A DNA stretch of 35,500 nucleotides, taken from the NCBI GenBank assembly GCA_020426105.1, contig JAGQQS010000227.1, positions 1 through 35,500 on the forward strand, given 5' to 3'. Of this stretch, positions 9,101 to 17,767 are shown one piece after another. The DNA comes from Planctomycetaceae bacterium (lineage in GTDB: Bacteria; Planctomycetota; Planctomycetia; Planctomycetales; Planctomycetaceae). Every line of letters starts with the position of its first letter. Within the stretch, counting starts at the first letter, position 1. A model generated the notes under the pieces. That model worked only from the letters and a program-made list of their open reading frames with translations. It was not told the origin of the DNA and did no database searches. The translations under genes were made by a program, and so were the position numbers.

Positions 9101-9678
9101 GCCGAAAACAGCCGATCCGACGACAACATTTTGAGAGCGACGATTCGTCTCGGGCTATCCTGTCGGGCCTCATATACAATGCCCATACCGCCGCGTGCGA
9201 CTTGTTTGACCAACTCGTAGTTACCAAATCGTCTTGCCATTCCGTTTGCGTTAGGAGGATAATGCGGCAGCGAGGGCAATCGTTCAGGAACTGACGGTGT
9301 ATGAATCCACCCTGCCAGTTCCAGCTGTTTCGAAAATGGCTCGGCGATTGAAGGAAACCGCTGCTGGTAGTGATCTGCATCGACAGCAAAACCAAGTTTC
9401 GCCCTGGCCCTCGCTTCACCATAAACCAGATCGAGCAACAGCGATCGATGCTCTGCCAGTGTCGGAAAGTGCAGCAGATACTCCTCGACCCGCGGTCCCG
9501 GTTCACCCAACCACCGCAATTGCTGATCAGTCAGCAGCACGGCACAGATTTCCTCCAAAGTGGTTTCGGGGAAATCTGCCAGGAAATCAGCAACGTCTTT
9601 GATGGAGCCATCGCGATGAAAACGAACGCACCAGCTCTCTGAGAGCGTCGCCATTTGATCTGGAAATCCTGGTTCCAC
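6133..9678 (-). CDS. Ser/Thr protein kinase with WD40 repeats
   Basis: The protein has 1181 aa. Residues 1-130 form a helical module (DQQLRW, VEEYL, DLVYGEARARAKLG) that is shared with the neighbouring DUF4384 protein. The Pkn-type kinase domain starts near residue 151. It has the glycine loop ARGGMGIVYE, Lys183, the catalytic loop HRDIKPSN (Asp276), DFG at 294-296 and the APE-like SPEQ, so it should be active. A transmembrane helix (about 440-466) and a coiled coil follow. The C-terminal half consists of WD40 repeats (for example SPDGRWVASGSKDRTIRIWD), placed outside the membrane if the kinase is cytoplasmic. The start is GTG with an excellent GAGGAG site. The gene is last in the sigma/CHAT cluster, 165 bp after the CHAT gene, and probably phosphorylates cluster partners (inference). 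Confidence 0.93.
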   Translation of the reverse strand: MEPGFPDQMATLSESWCVRFHRDGSIKDVADFLADFPETTLEEICAVLLTDQQLRWLGEPGPRVEEYLLHFPTLAEHRSLLLDLVYGEARARAKLGFAVDADHYQQRFPSIAEPFSKQLELAGWIHTPSVPERLPSLPHYPPNANGMARRFGNYELVKQVARGGMGIVYEARQDSPRRIVALKMLSSDRLFSAEDVQRFKNEATAVSQLEHPGILPVFDVGESEGIPYFTSRLIEHGTLSDHVHSLCRDPASVVRIVQCLASAIHHAHERGVLHRDIKPSNVLIDDEGRIYVTDFGLAKLIHASGDLTHTGELIGTPAWISPEQAEGTAGAATIFSDVYGIGAVLYYLLTGRPPFEGNNPVDVLARVRESAPRPPLLLNPKIGSDLNMICQKAMDRDPARRYASADALHQDLERFRQGLPVLARPLPWLEHRKRQIFRHPVLSAVTAVLALAVTTMLCLITVFMIREGQMNETLATSVRNAQNANVDADRLRADSVRMRAAAVELQSNALLAQRDAIRARDSSEQLLYAAHLQSAAEAISINDARSAEVNLDECERSVESTDLRGFEWFWLKRLIEIPVSETDSMMDNPRCMSYSPDGRLLAVGDSSGFIATFDAMTMDQVVMWETQHDMAQSISFSPSGQLLATGGENGAICVWTPENGKLVHRFKLPGKSSRAHFIDDIHLVATDQSDLLFIIDMFQKSVTEINAELGKVYDVAAYPEERLFAAIGKTGVGIRQLGLEGVVCFIELFDVPTRQSLQFSCNGKQIAFRDDERSIQVWSFAFKGTSNLLFWERFLDEPRGIAFSRRGGRFAVGDGAGGLHTWLIDNSQSETEFRPASPVRWQSRESRVNAVAISPTTNGILSATKDGSLRLWQPDFFEPVTTISQEFHPSSPFGDLSFAPNSTLLAMSSEHGIQLLNTSTHSCTRIGDERQRTEMVEFSPDGRYVASGSKSDTIVELWEDPTNSNEPKWRREKQSCDQLVFSPDCKLLTVVDWNGDQVVILNSATGELVTQLPSPQCWAAAFAPDGLHLAIGQLDDVQIWDCSTWSRHQLLQGNLSSTTSVAYSPDGRWVASGSKDRTIRIWDAMTGQQAHRMLGHSNRVISIQFSPDGKSLVSAGREGTIKVWHVATGEFLCDLWTSSTSLPFSTTFATDGSRLAARLHDGQVLLFDTSRSVRTQSPGQH

Positions 9679-9843
9679 AACAACTCCTCATTCGTCGATG
9701 TAAGCGTTTCTGTCACCGTAAGCGGTGGTCTCAGGAAACCATCGGAGCATACAGATGCGGACAGACAGGCGCAAATGCATCGTCGCATCCGCTGGTCATT
9801 TTCACATCAAGCAGGCTCTGTGCATTCCGGAATTTCTGAACTT

Positions 9844-12800
9844 TCATGGATCAGGCAACGTCGCCGCAGCTGTGACTCCGCCTGTCCTGTCATCCCCCGC
9901 GACGGTAAACACCGCCCAGTAGTATGGATGCGTCAGAAATCGCAGCGGTTCCTGGGGAAACTCACGCCAGGTTTTCAAATAGGCTCGCTGTGCTTCCGCC
10001 AATGCGCGCGGGGCGGACGTTCCAGTGCCAATCCGGACCCAGAAATCATTCATGATGTCAGGAGCCGTCGCATCGTAAATATCCCACAATCCAGAGATGA
10101 CAGTGCGGGCACCGCCGTGAAGCAGGGCACGCTGAATTCCGAACAAATCATCGCCGGGCATCGGAGAACGGTCGGCGAAACCGCCGTAACAGGCATTCAA
10201 CAGCACCAGATCTGCCTCAACATCCATTTCATAAATTTCACTTGCTCTCAAATAGCCATCGTTGTTTTCATCCGACTGGCAAACCAAATACGCATCCAGA
10301 GGCTGATCAGGAGTTTTTTGGCCGTGAGTGGAAATTGACAGGATTCCCGGTTGCCCCAGCAAAGCATTCACGTTTGTCTCCGTGGCGTCTTCGTTCGATA
10401 TCAGTCCGTTGATCTTGTCGCCAAATATATGCTGAAGGTTTTCAATTTCGGTCCTGACCCCGGGCAGATTGCTGGCGTGTCCACCGAAATCCGCAATTCC
10501 AATTATGTTGACTTGAGACAACGGGCGATTCATCTGTTGCCGCAGCAATCGCCACGTTCCCAGGGACGGAGCATTTACGATGCTGAATGGCTCTTCCACA
10601 AAAAATCTCGGCAGCGGCATCAGCGTCGGTGCAGTGGCCGAGGTGTCCAGCTCAGTCACGAGCGCCGCAAACGGAAAATAGTGCAGAATGTGATGCGGAA
10701 CAATCACCAGCGAATCGGCGGAGTGCAATAACTCACGACATCGACCGGGTACCAATGTGTTATAGAACCAAAATAAGTCATCTTGCCATGCGTGATCGAA
10801 CGTTGCTTTCCCCGATCCGCTGGCGGCATGAGCTATTCGACGACCTTCCACCGGCCCCAGTCGGTCAAATCGGGTGATCAAATCATGCACCTTGGCGATC
10901 AGCACTCTCGATGCGATAGGCTGGCCTTCATCGTCCTGCAGAACGAACGCCTTCACCTTTCCATCGCAACTGACCGCGAAGAGCCACGTCTTCTCAGAGC
11001 CGATGAAATACTCCAGCGCCGCCGTCCCCGAAGGCCAGTCTAAGAGAGCATCGGACGACGTTGAGGTGATGTGTTGGCTTGATGATGACAGATGTCGGTT
11101 TGCAGAAAGCACGTCCTGCAATGCTCTGGCCTTGGCCGATTCCGCAAATTGCAGTGCTTCTGAATCCCGCTTTAGCTCCACAAGTAGTTCGACAATTCTC
11201 TCGTTCACATAGGCGTGTCTTGCAAAGAAGCCCGCACTCGTTCGTCCAGTTTGGTCTGCCGGGATCCGTTCGCGCAGGATCTCAGTGAGCATCTGAGACT
11301 TCAACAATTCATCAAGGGCCAGTGCAGATTCATCCTGGGAGCTTCCCTCTGAATGCACCTCGCTGAGGAGCAGCCCACGCAGGCGATAGATACTCTCACA
11401 TCCCGCAAGTGACCCATTATCGAGGTAGGTCGCAAGCGCCCGATCTGCGTGTTCAAGACAGCCGGAACTGTCACCACGGCGCAGAGCAAGGTGGGCGAGA
11501 ATTTCTTCCCCAACGGCTGGGATCAATCCATCGACCGGATCTGTTTCTCGTGCAGCTTCCTCGGCAGCTTTCTCGGCTTGGCTTTCTGCGACTCTCACCA
11601 TCGGCGACTTGGCCCCGTCTGCAGAAATGGGCTGAAGCACGCGAATGATATCTGCCAGAGTGCTGAAAAGATGAGCGATATTCACGCGAATCGCCGGTAC
11701 CTGCTTTGGATCAGTCGCGGCTGCGATTGTGATTGCCAACTCCAGCTGTTCTCGCGATTGATGCCAGTCCAGCAGCGAAGCCACCAAAGGGTGTTGCACA
11801 CCGCTTGCCATCTGAAACGCATGATTGTAGAGACGATCCTGGCAACGGTTCAGAAGAAATGTGCCGAAGTTGTTGTGAGCACGAAGTTGGTCGGCCCGAT
11901 CACACGCTTCGAGCAGTTCGATCGCTTCGAAAAACAACGCTTCTGCAAGGTCTGCTGTGGACTGGCCAGATTCTGCAAGGACGACCGCACGATAAAGAAC
12001 TGAAAGTGCGTGCGTGCGTGGATCTGAAGATGTCTTGATTCCATCCAGAAGTTCAGTCGCATTTTTCCATCTCCCAGCGTCGATTGCGTTTCGTACCAAG
12101 TCGATGGATTCGATCCCTGTGGCATCGGGGTCTTCGGTAGCCCCCGACTTCTTTCCTTCGAGACGGTTGCGAATGTCGGCGTACACTGAACGCAGGTGCT
12201 TTGTCGGTAATTCTGTACCATCGGCCCGATCAAGCAGATCGAACGCATCAACCAGCAACGGCCGTGGCGTCTGCATCTCTTGATGGCCCAGCAGCGTCTC
12301 AACGGTGATTTGCAGTGATACGGCGTCATCGACCTTTCCGAACATTGTTTTTGCCTGTTCAGAACTGGCCATGATATCCATTCGGGCGTCTGCAGTCGCT
12401 ATGCGAAATGATGTATCCGTCCCCGCCTTCGTTGCCCTCATGTTGTATTCTCCCGGCGGAAGTCCATCAACAAGCGCCTCAGGCAGACCACTAATCCCGG
12501 ACCATCGCAGCGTTTGTTCGCCATCGTCCAGAGACAAACGCAGTATCACCCTGTTGTTTCTGGTGATGTTCAGTTGATCCGGAGGGAATGGTTGTGACTT
12601 GTCATCCCCGGCTCTGCGGCGAATCGTGATCCTTCCATCAAGTATTAATGACTTATCCGGCGGGGTGATAAAACTACTGCCTCGCAGCACGACCTGGCCA
12701 ACAAGCTGAACAAGTTGCGTGGTGGGGGGCAGCATCGCGGAAGGCGTGATGCTGGAATCACCTCGGCTGTTATGGCTGACCAGCGCGACGAACGAAGTCG

Positions 12801-13056
12801 CAACGTCAGATGCCAGTTCGAGGCGATCCGTCGGGAGAAACTGCCAGCGATCTTTTCCCTTCTCTGACCATACTAACAGACCAGGGTGTTTGAGTTCGTC
12901 ACCGAGACTTGTGATTTGTACTGGATCGACCAGGATCGCATCGCGATCGCTAACGCGAATGAGCATACCCATGTCTTCACCACTGGCCGACTGGGATCCT
13001 GCCGGGATTGCCAGCAGCACAATTGCTATAAGGAAAGCGAAGCTGTTTCTGTGCAT
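9844..13056 (-). CDS. Secreted TPR-CHAT protease
   Basis: The protein has 1070 aa from the chosen ATG, which gives a textbook signal peptide (MHRNSFAFLIAIVLLAIPAG); the open frame extends 43 codons further upstream without signal features. Residues about 30-280 form an unrecognised beta-rich N-terminal part. TPR-like helices (about 280-620) follow, ending in the ESAKARALQDVL segment that typically precedes CHAT domains. The C-terminal CHAT domain (caspase HetF associated with TPRs) has ISTHGQ (His about 911) and LLNACYGG (Cys about 956), so the caspase-type dyad is intact. CHAT proteins are clan CD cysteine peptidases; some act in bacterial defence. Here export points to cleavage outside the cytoplasm (inference). 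It starts 56 bp after the DUF4384 gene, most likely in the same operon. Confidence 0.9.
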   Translation of the reverse strand: MHRNSFAFLIAIVLLAIPAGSQSASGEDMGMLIRVSDRDAILVDPVQITSLGDELKHPGLLVWSEKGKDRWQFLPTDRLELASDVATSFVALVSHNSRGDSSITPSAMLPPTTQLVQLVGQVVLRGSSFITPPDKSLILDGRITIRRRAGDDKSQPFPPDQLNITRNNRVILRLSLDDGEQTLRWSGISGLPEALVDGLPPGEYNMRATKAGTDTSFRIATADARMDIMASSEQAKTMFGKVDDAVSLQITVETLLGHQEMQTPRPLLVDAFDLLDRADGTELPTKHLRSVYADIRNRLEGKKSGATEDPDATGIESIDLVRNAIDAGRWKNATELLDGIKTSSDPRTHALSVLYRAVVLAESGQSTADLAEALFFEAIELLEACDRADQLRAHNNFGTFLLNRCQDRLYNHAFQMASGVQHPLVASLLDWHQSREQLELAITIAAATDPKQVPAIRVNIAHLFSTLADIIRVLQPISADGAKSPMVRVAESQAEKAAEEAARETDPVDGLIPAVGEEILAHLALRRGDSSGCLEHADRALATYLDNGSLAGCESIYRLRGLLLSEVHSEGSSQDESALALDELLKSQMLTEILRERIPADQTGRTSAGFFARHAYVNERIVELLVELKRDSEALQFAESAKARALQDVLSANRHLSSSSQHITSTSSDALLDWPSGTAALEYFIGSEKTWLFAVSCDGKVKAFVLQDDEGQPIASRVLIAKVHDLITRFDRLGPVEGRRIAHAASGSGKATFDHAWQDDLFWFYNTLVPGRCRELLHSADSLVIVPHHILHYFPFAALVTELDTSATAPTLMPLPRFFVEEPFSIVNAPSLGTWRLLRQQMNRPLSQVNIIGIADFGGHASNLPGVRTEIENLQHIFGDKINGLISNEDATETNVNALLGQPGILSISTHGQKTPDQPLDAYLVCQSDENNDGYLRASEIYEMDVEADLVLLNACYGGFADRSPMPGDDLFGIQRALLHGGARTVISGLWDIYDATAPDIMNDFWVRIGTGTSAPRALAEAQRAYLKTWREFPQEPLRFLTHPYYWAVFTVAGDDRTGGVTAAATLPDP

Positions 13057-13112
13057 TTCACGACTCAATTGTATCCAGGACATTGGAAGGGGAACTCTGA
13101 AACATTGTGCGA

Positions 13113-14402
13113 CTAAGGCTTGCCGATGACGCGAAGGCCAAGGTAATGGACATCGCCAAGTTCCTCCGGTAACTTCAGATACCACTCCTTCAGACGGACA
13201 GCGACTTCGGTCGCAGCAATCGGCTCGGCAGGTCCGATCGAGCGCGATGCGTATGATTCACCAAGTCGCGCCTTCAGGTCGGCAAGCATCACACCGCCGG
13301 AATTCCCATTCGCCGCTGGAAGTAGTCTTGGGGTCATCAGCGGAATTCCATCCACAAGCAGCGTATCGGATTCAATCCCTGGTAAGGGTAAGGAAAAACG
13401 GAGTTGATCCAGAACGGTTTCGGGGGCCTTGAAAGGACTGTCCCGGACAATCACCACGCACAGCAGTGTTCCGTCATTCTCAGGAACCGTAATTGCCTCT
13501 CCGTCCTGAGGCGGAAAGGTAGCAAGACGATCTGTGCCAATCTTGTTTTGCGTTCCCAGATAGGCAGCAATGCCATTTGATCCAACCGTGTAAACGTAAA
13601 CATGGGCTCCAGATTTAACTCCAACACCAATCCGAAATGCATCACCGCCATACAGCGACGATGGCCGATCGGTCAGCCGTTCGTGGCGATTCATGTCTCC
13701 TGAACGATAAACGTCCACAGTCCAGGCAACATCATAGTCAGCCCTGAAATCGCCTGTCGCAGTGGCAGTCGAGTATTTCCGATTTGTGGTCGAATCAATC
13801 GCCAAATAGGCAATCATGATTAGACATGCCGCGATGGCAACGAACACAGGGAGATAACTCGAAAGTCCAATCCGCTGTTTTCGAACTGGAATTTGTTCAT
13901 CGATCAGCAATAGTTGCGGATCCCGATCACCATGATTAACTGGTTGAAGCGAGTCTGCCAGTCGCATTGCCTGAAGCAGATCTGAAGAACAACTCAATGC
14001 TGCCGCTTCATCACAAATGGATTCCAGAAGTTCCATCTGCAACCTTAGCTTTTGAGGGAGGTCCGGGAATATTTCGATCATGAGAACGGAAGGCTCGGGA
14101 ACGCCGGATTTTCCTCTTGCCAGCCATTCTCCATATATTAAATCAGCGACAAAGTCCGAACTGATTTCCCAATTGGCGGCCGAAGTGTTGAGCTCCTGCA
14201 GGTAGTCTTCGACTGACCTGCCATTACCTCGCATCCAGCGCAATCGCTGGTCAACCAGAACAAGATTCCGCCGGTCGCGAGGCGAAAGTGTTTCCTCCAA
14301 AAGGAGTCGCTGCAAATTCTCTGCGTCGGAATCTGGAATCCAGTTACGCAGGAATTCCTCGACTGCCAAACCCATGACAGAGGTTCGGTTCGATTTGGTC
14401 AT
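13113..14402 (-). CDS. Membrane protein with DUF4384-like domain, anti-sigma-like layout
   Basis: The protein has 429 aa. It has no signal peptide. Residues 40-130 carry DQRLRW, VEDYL and DLIYGEWLARGKSG, matching the N-terminal module of the WD40 kinase next door. One transmembrane helix (about 182-203) leads to an extracytoplasmic domain of about 215 residues. That domain resembles DUF4384 (LYGGDAFRIGVGVKSGAHVY, then VYTVGSNGIAAYLG), a fold found beside caspase and CHAT proteases. The layout, with a cytoplasmic helical part, one helix and an outside sensor, is that of a transmembrane anti-sigma factor. The gene directly follows the ECF sigma gene (158 bp gap), so it may regulate that factor. 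This role is inference; no known anti-sigma domain (ZAS type) is visible. Confidence 0.75.
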   Translation of the reverse strand: MTKSNRTSVMGLAVEEFLRNWIPDSDAENLQRLLLEETLSPRDRRNLVLVDQRLRWMRGNGRSVEDYLQELNTSAANWEISSDFVADLIYGEWLARGKSGVPEPSVLMIEIFPDLPQKLRLQMELLESICDEAAALSCSSDLLQAMRLADSLQPVNHGDRDPQLLLIDEQIPVRKQRIGLSSYLPVFVAIAACLIMIAYLAIDSTTNRKYSTATATGDFRADYDVAWTVDVYRSGDMNRHERLTDRPSSLYGGDAFRIGVGVKSGAHVYVYTVGSNGIAAYLGTQNKIGTDRLATFPPQDGEAITVPENDGTLLCVVIVRDSPFKAPETVLDQLRFSLPLPGIESDTLLVDGIPLMTPRLLPAANGNSGGVMLADLKARLGESYASRSIGPAEPIAATEVAVRLKEWYLKLPEELGDVHYLGLRVIGKP

Positions 14403-14560
14403 TGATCCACACTCGAAGTTGACATCAGGACGAAAGCACTACGTCATGGATATTGCTTTTGGTGTCTCGACCGGACGAAATTTCCCTGAAGAAAGTCAGG
14501 AATACCGGGAGTTCAAGCGTGCCACCAGGAAATATTGTTTTCCAAACCCCTGCGTCGAGT

Positions 14561-15160
14561 TCAACTCTCGGAGACTTGCTGAGAGAATTCTGCAGCGATC
14601 TGCGCCAATGCCCGCGTATGCTGCTTTCTCAGGGCTTCGCCGCTAACGGCCCCCATCCTTTCCGCAATTGCAGACCAACTCAATCCTTCGTCTCGAAGCA
14701 GCATGATTTCACAGTCGCGAACTTCCAGACGCCCTTGAATACAGGAAGCCAACTCGGCACGAGCCAGGACATGATCAGGGCTTTCTGATTCATCAGAAGC
14801 ATCCGTCGTTAACGCCGCGTCATAGTCTGTGTTTCTTGAGAGATCACGTCGTTGTGCGTGCCAGAACCTTACAAGTTCCGCAATGCGATTGCGCGCAATC
14901 CCTTTCAATAGACCCACCAGATCTGTTGGCGTCTCTACCGTATACGATCCTTCTCGCATTCCATTAACGAATCGGAATATCACAGACTGAAAAACGTCAC
15001 TGTCACCGATAAAGCGTCGCAATCGCGAATCCAGCAGCGTAAAGCGAACCTCCCGCTGGAGCGCCTCGCCATAGCGGGTCATGACCTCTTCGACTGCGCC
15101 GGTCTCGCCATCACGAACGCGAAGTATCAAATTGGCAAAGTTTTGAGTGTCCACGCTCAT
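14561..15160 (-). CDS. ECF-family RNA polymerase sigma factor
   Basis: The product has 199 aa, the usual ECF length. The region-2-like part runs over about residues 20-95 (RYGEALQREV, then DSDVFQSVIFRFV and LKGIARNRIAEL). An acidic linker follows, then region 4 with a helix-turn-helix (RDCEIMLLRDEGLSWSAIAE, RMGAVSGEALRKQHTRALAQ). It resembles the planctomycete ECF groups that sit beside Ser/Thr kinases. ATG at 15160 is preferred over the TTG one codon upstream; GAGG lies about 10 bases before it. The gene is placed between the secreted caspase gene (91 bp upstream) and the putative membrane partner. It probably directs transcription of this cluster in response to signals relayed by the kinase or the DUF4384 protein (inference). 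Confidence 0.9.
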   Translation of the reverse strand: MSVDTQNFANLILRVRDGETGAVEEVMTRYGEALQREVRFTLLDSRLRRFIGDSDVFQSVIFRFVNGMREGSYTVETPTDLVGLLKGIARNRIAELVRFWHAQRRDLSRNTDYDAALTTDASDESESPDHVLARAELASCIQGRLEVRDCEIMLLRDEGLSWSAIAERMGAVSGEALRKQHTRALAQIAAEFSQQVSES

Positions 15161-15254
15161 CAATTTTCGGCCTCAGTGAACGATAATCGCTGTGGCATGC
15201 GATTATGCGTTGACCTCCACTGGTGTCAAGCAACTGAGATTGTGTCGGGAATAC

Positions 15255-17489
15255 TTAAGGCAAAACAATCCACTGAACAACTGACGATGTCCATGAATTG
15301 TCTGTCGCAGCAGCCGGACGAAGTCGTTTGGTTCCTCCACGAGTGCGAAAATACGTATTTTCAATCAATATGTCATCCAGAGAGCGATTGTTGGCGGATC
15401 TGGCACCTCGCGTCACGGGCAGGCTGGCGCTTGCAAGAACGTAGAAATCATTGGGTTCCCGCGTTGCGAGCATGATTGCTGTTCTTCTGCCATGAATTGG
15501 TGGATCTCCGGGAGCGTTGCATTGAAACGGACCGCTCAGTCTTGATTCTCCCGGGAGTAGCAGTTGCTCTTCCGTCGCTCCCTGCTGATACGGAATCAGA
15601 ACGTCGATGCCCATATCTGCATCCACATGGAGAACAGTTACGTAGACGGGGTGCCCGGAAACTGCGGCCTCGGTATTGGTAATACGAACTGTGTAAATGC
15701 TACCGTCTCGCATGATCAGCGATCCTTGACCATCTTCATCACGAGAAACCGTCCATGGTCGATCGGCAATGATTTCGTTTCGGCTGTCGATGTCAATTTC
15801 AACCAGTTCCAGCTTCACCTGCGGCCGGGAAGCCTGGTCCGCTCCGGATTGTGCGACGATTCGCATAAGATTCCTGACGCGATTGATCTGCCGCAGCATT
15901 TTCATCAGATCGGCTGACGCTGTTTCAGATCGAAGATCAATCGGGCCCCAGCCACCTTTGAGCAACTTCGAAATCTTGTCAGGCTTCGCTGATCCCTGCG
16001 TCACCTTGGAACTATTCCCGGTTGATGGAAAGACGGCCGCATGATCATCGGCAATTCTAAGCACGACATCGCACGCGGCATCATCAGTTGCCAACACCAA
16101 CCAGGGTGATTCGCTGTCGTTCGTGCGGCCTCCGGCCAGAGCGTTGCGTACCAATTGCGGCAGCGAAGGATCATCCTTAGCCAAAGCGGGGCTGTCCTGA
16201 TCGACGTCAATGGCCCGAACGACTTTCATGCGCAGCATAAAATCACCATGTTCATGGACGCGTTCAACGGCATATCCCGCCAGAAAATCCGGCGGTAACC
16301 CAGTCGCGACCTGCTCATTTTCCTTCCATCGAAATACACTCGCCATTGAAGTTACACCGTCGGTCTGTTCGATTCGGAGCCACGGTCGAGACGAGTCGTC
16401 AACGGTAATGTCAGTAGACGCCAGTGGATCGGGAATCTGGTCTGGGCGATCATAGAGTTCGAATAGCGACCCTGTCGTGATGCCGTGCAGCGATCCCGCA
16501 TGAACGGTTGCCATCGACTGATCACTTGAATCATAGCTCACTTTCCAGAACGGTTGCCGGTCAAGTGACGCAGTCGCCCCCAGTACAATGCTGCTTCGGG
16601 CACCTTCAAGTTGCGGGGTCGGTGCCTGAGTAACTCCCGCCTGGCGGTAGTGTACGACCAGTGACTCACACAATGCGTCATAAGATAACTGCGAAACTGC
16701 CGTCTCCTGATTCAGGATCTGGGTCACAAACCTGGTCAAGAGTCCGTATTGCAGAGTGCCATCCTGGTACTCTGGCTCTTTTTCACTTGCTCGACACGCC
16801 GACAACAAAACCGCTCCGTCTGGCAGTCGCTTTGGTGTGACACGGCGAGTCGTTTCTAAATCCACGTCCAATGGCAATACCGATCCTCGTTCCAGTGACC
16901 GAAAGCGAGTCGTCCCACGAGCTCCGGTTCCCGAATGGCAACAATCCAGCAATAACCAGACCCTTGCTTTTTCGCCATGGCAAATCTGATCCGCAAAGGC
17001 GAACACTTCGTCATCGCGGATGTCTTCGGATCCTCCCTGCGTTGTCGCATCACAGGGAACCAGCGTTTCATCCAGTCCGTCCTGTTCGTCGCTGCCTGCG
17101 TCACCCGAAACCTGGTCGGCCACCTGCGATCCATGCCCGCTGAAGTGAAATACGATTTGTGCGGGTGCAGAATCTGCTGGTAAGGCATGGACTCGCTGCA
17201 CCAGTTTCGAAAGTTCCTGCCGGATTGTCGCCCCGGTCGCAGCTTCGTCGTTTAGCGTCACGACTTCAGCAGGCAGAAAACCAAATCGTTGAATCAGCAA
17301 AGTACTCATTGCCCGGGTGTCGTTAACGCAACCGGCAAGTTGTTCATGTGGAGCCAGATTCTGGTACTTTTCGACTCCGACCAGTAAGGCCAGTCGAAGC
17401 GGAATGGCATTGGTATCCGGTTGCCCGAACGAAGTGGTGTTGATCGCCACCGTGAGCAGCAGGATTGTCATTGAAGAACGTGGAAACAT
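15255..17489 (-). CDS. Secreted caspase-like (C14) protease with DUF4384-like C-terminus
   Basis: The protein has 744 aa from ATG 17489. The frame also allows a TTG start at 17549 that overlaps the stop of the small upstream gene, so coupled translation from there is possible. The segment MTILLLTVAINTTSFG acts as a signal peptide in either case. The C14 domain follows (LRLALLVGVEKYQNL; FHFSGHGSQ with catalytic His; WLLLDCCHSGTG with catalytic Cys), giving an intact dyad at about His119 and Cys184 from the ATG. Residues about 330-744 contain regions resembling DUF4384 (MRDGSIYTVRITN, YVTVLHVDADMGIDVLIPY). Bacterial caspase-like enzymes cleave after basic residues. Export suggests an extracytoplasmic target. 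It heads the sigma/CHAT cluster. Confidence 0.9.
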   Translation of the reverse strand: MFPRSSMTILLLTVAINTTSFGQPDTNAIPLRLALLVGVEKYQNLAPHEQLAGCVNDTRAMSTLLIQRFGFLPAEVVTLNDEAATGATIRQELSKLVQRVHALPADSAPAQIVFHFSGHGSQVADQVSGDAGSDEQDGLDETLVPCDATTQGGSEDIRDDEVFAFADQICHGEKARVWLLLDCCHSGTGARGTTRFRSLERGSVLPLDVDLETTRRVTPKRLPDGAVLLSACRASEKEPEYQDGTLQYGLLTRFVTQILNQETAVSQLSYDALCESLVVHYRQAGVTQAPTPQLEGARSSIVLGATASLDRQPFWKVSYDSSDQSMATVHAGSLHGITTGSLFELYDRPDQIPDPLASTDITVDDSSRPWLRIEQTDGVTSMASVFRWKENEQVATGLPPDFLAGYAVERVHEHGDFMLRMKVVRAIDVDQDSPALAKDDPSLPQLVRNALAGGRTNDSESPWLVLATDDAACDVVLRIADDHAAVFPSTGNSSKVTQGSAKPDKISKLLKGGWGPIDLRSETASADLMKMLRQINRVRNLMRIVAQSGADQASRPQVKLELVEIDIDSRNEIIADRPWTVSRDEDGQGSLIMRDGSIYTVRITNTEAAVSGHPVYVTVLHVDADMGIDVLIPYQQGATEEQLLLPGESRLSGPFQCNAPGDPPIHGRRTAIMLATREPNDFYVLASASLPVTRGARSANNRSLDDILIENTYFRTRGGTKRLRPAAATDNSWTSSVVQWIVLP

Positions 17490-17545
17490 GTCGCTATTCG
17501 AAATGGAAGTCGCTTCAGGAAGATCGGTTTGAATTCGGAAGTTTT

Positions 17546-17767
17546 TCAATCAGCCTTGCTCACTCCCTTAAGTCCCGAACGCTGCATCTTTTTTCCAGTC
17601 ATCAATCCCCACCCGACTTTGCAGAACAGGCACGTAACAACCAATAAGACCAATTCAACACCCCAGTTTATGGACTCAATCGGCTGAATCCCGATATAGA
17701 ACTGGTAGCCAAAAGCTGCTGCTACCAGCAATACGGGGATCGCGACGATTTTCTTAAAAACGTTCAT
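17546..17767 (-). CDS. Small two-helix membrane protein
   Basis: The 73-aa hydrophobic protein has helices at about residues 5-25 (IVAIPVLLVAAAFGYQFYIG) and 36-55 (WGVELVLLVVTCLFCKVGWG), then a basic tail (MTGKKMQRSGLKG). No family is recognised. Its stop codon overlaps the TTG alternative start of the secreted caspase gene, which suggests one transcript. The upstream ribosome site is weak. It could be an anchor or partner of the protease; that is inference from position only. Confidence 0.6.
   Translation of the reverse strand: MNVFKKIVAIPVLLVAAAFGYQFYIGIQPIESINWGVELVLLVVTCLFCKVGWGLMTGKKMQRSGLKGVSKAD

Noticed and set aside
8829-9506. 225-codon frame opposite in phase to the WD40 kinase
   Set aside because: Same strand but a different phase from the kinase domain, with no protein-like motifs; a shadow frame.
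9844-17549. Known type III CRISPR-associated CHAT/caspase (Craspase-like) system
   Set aside because: No Cas gene or CRISPR array is present, and both proteases carry signal peptides, unlike the cytosolic CRISPR-linked enzymes.
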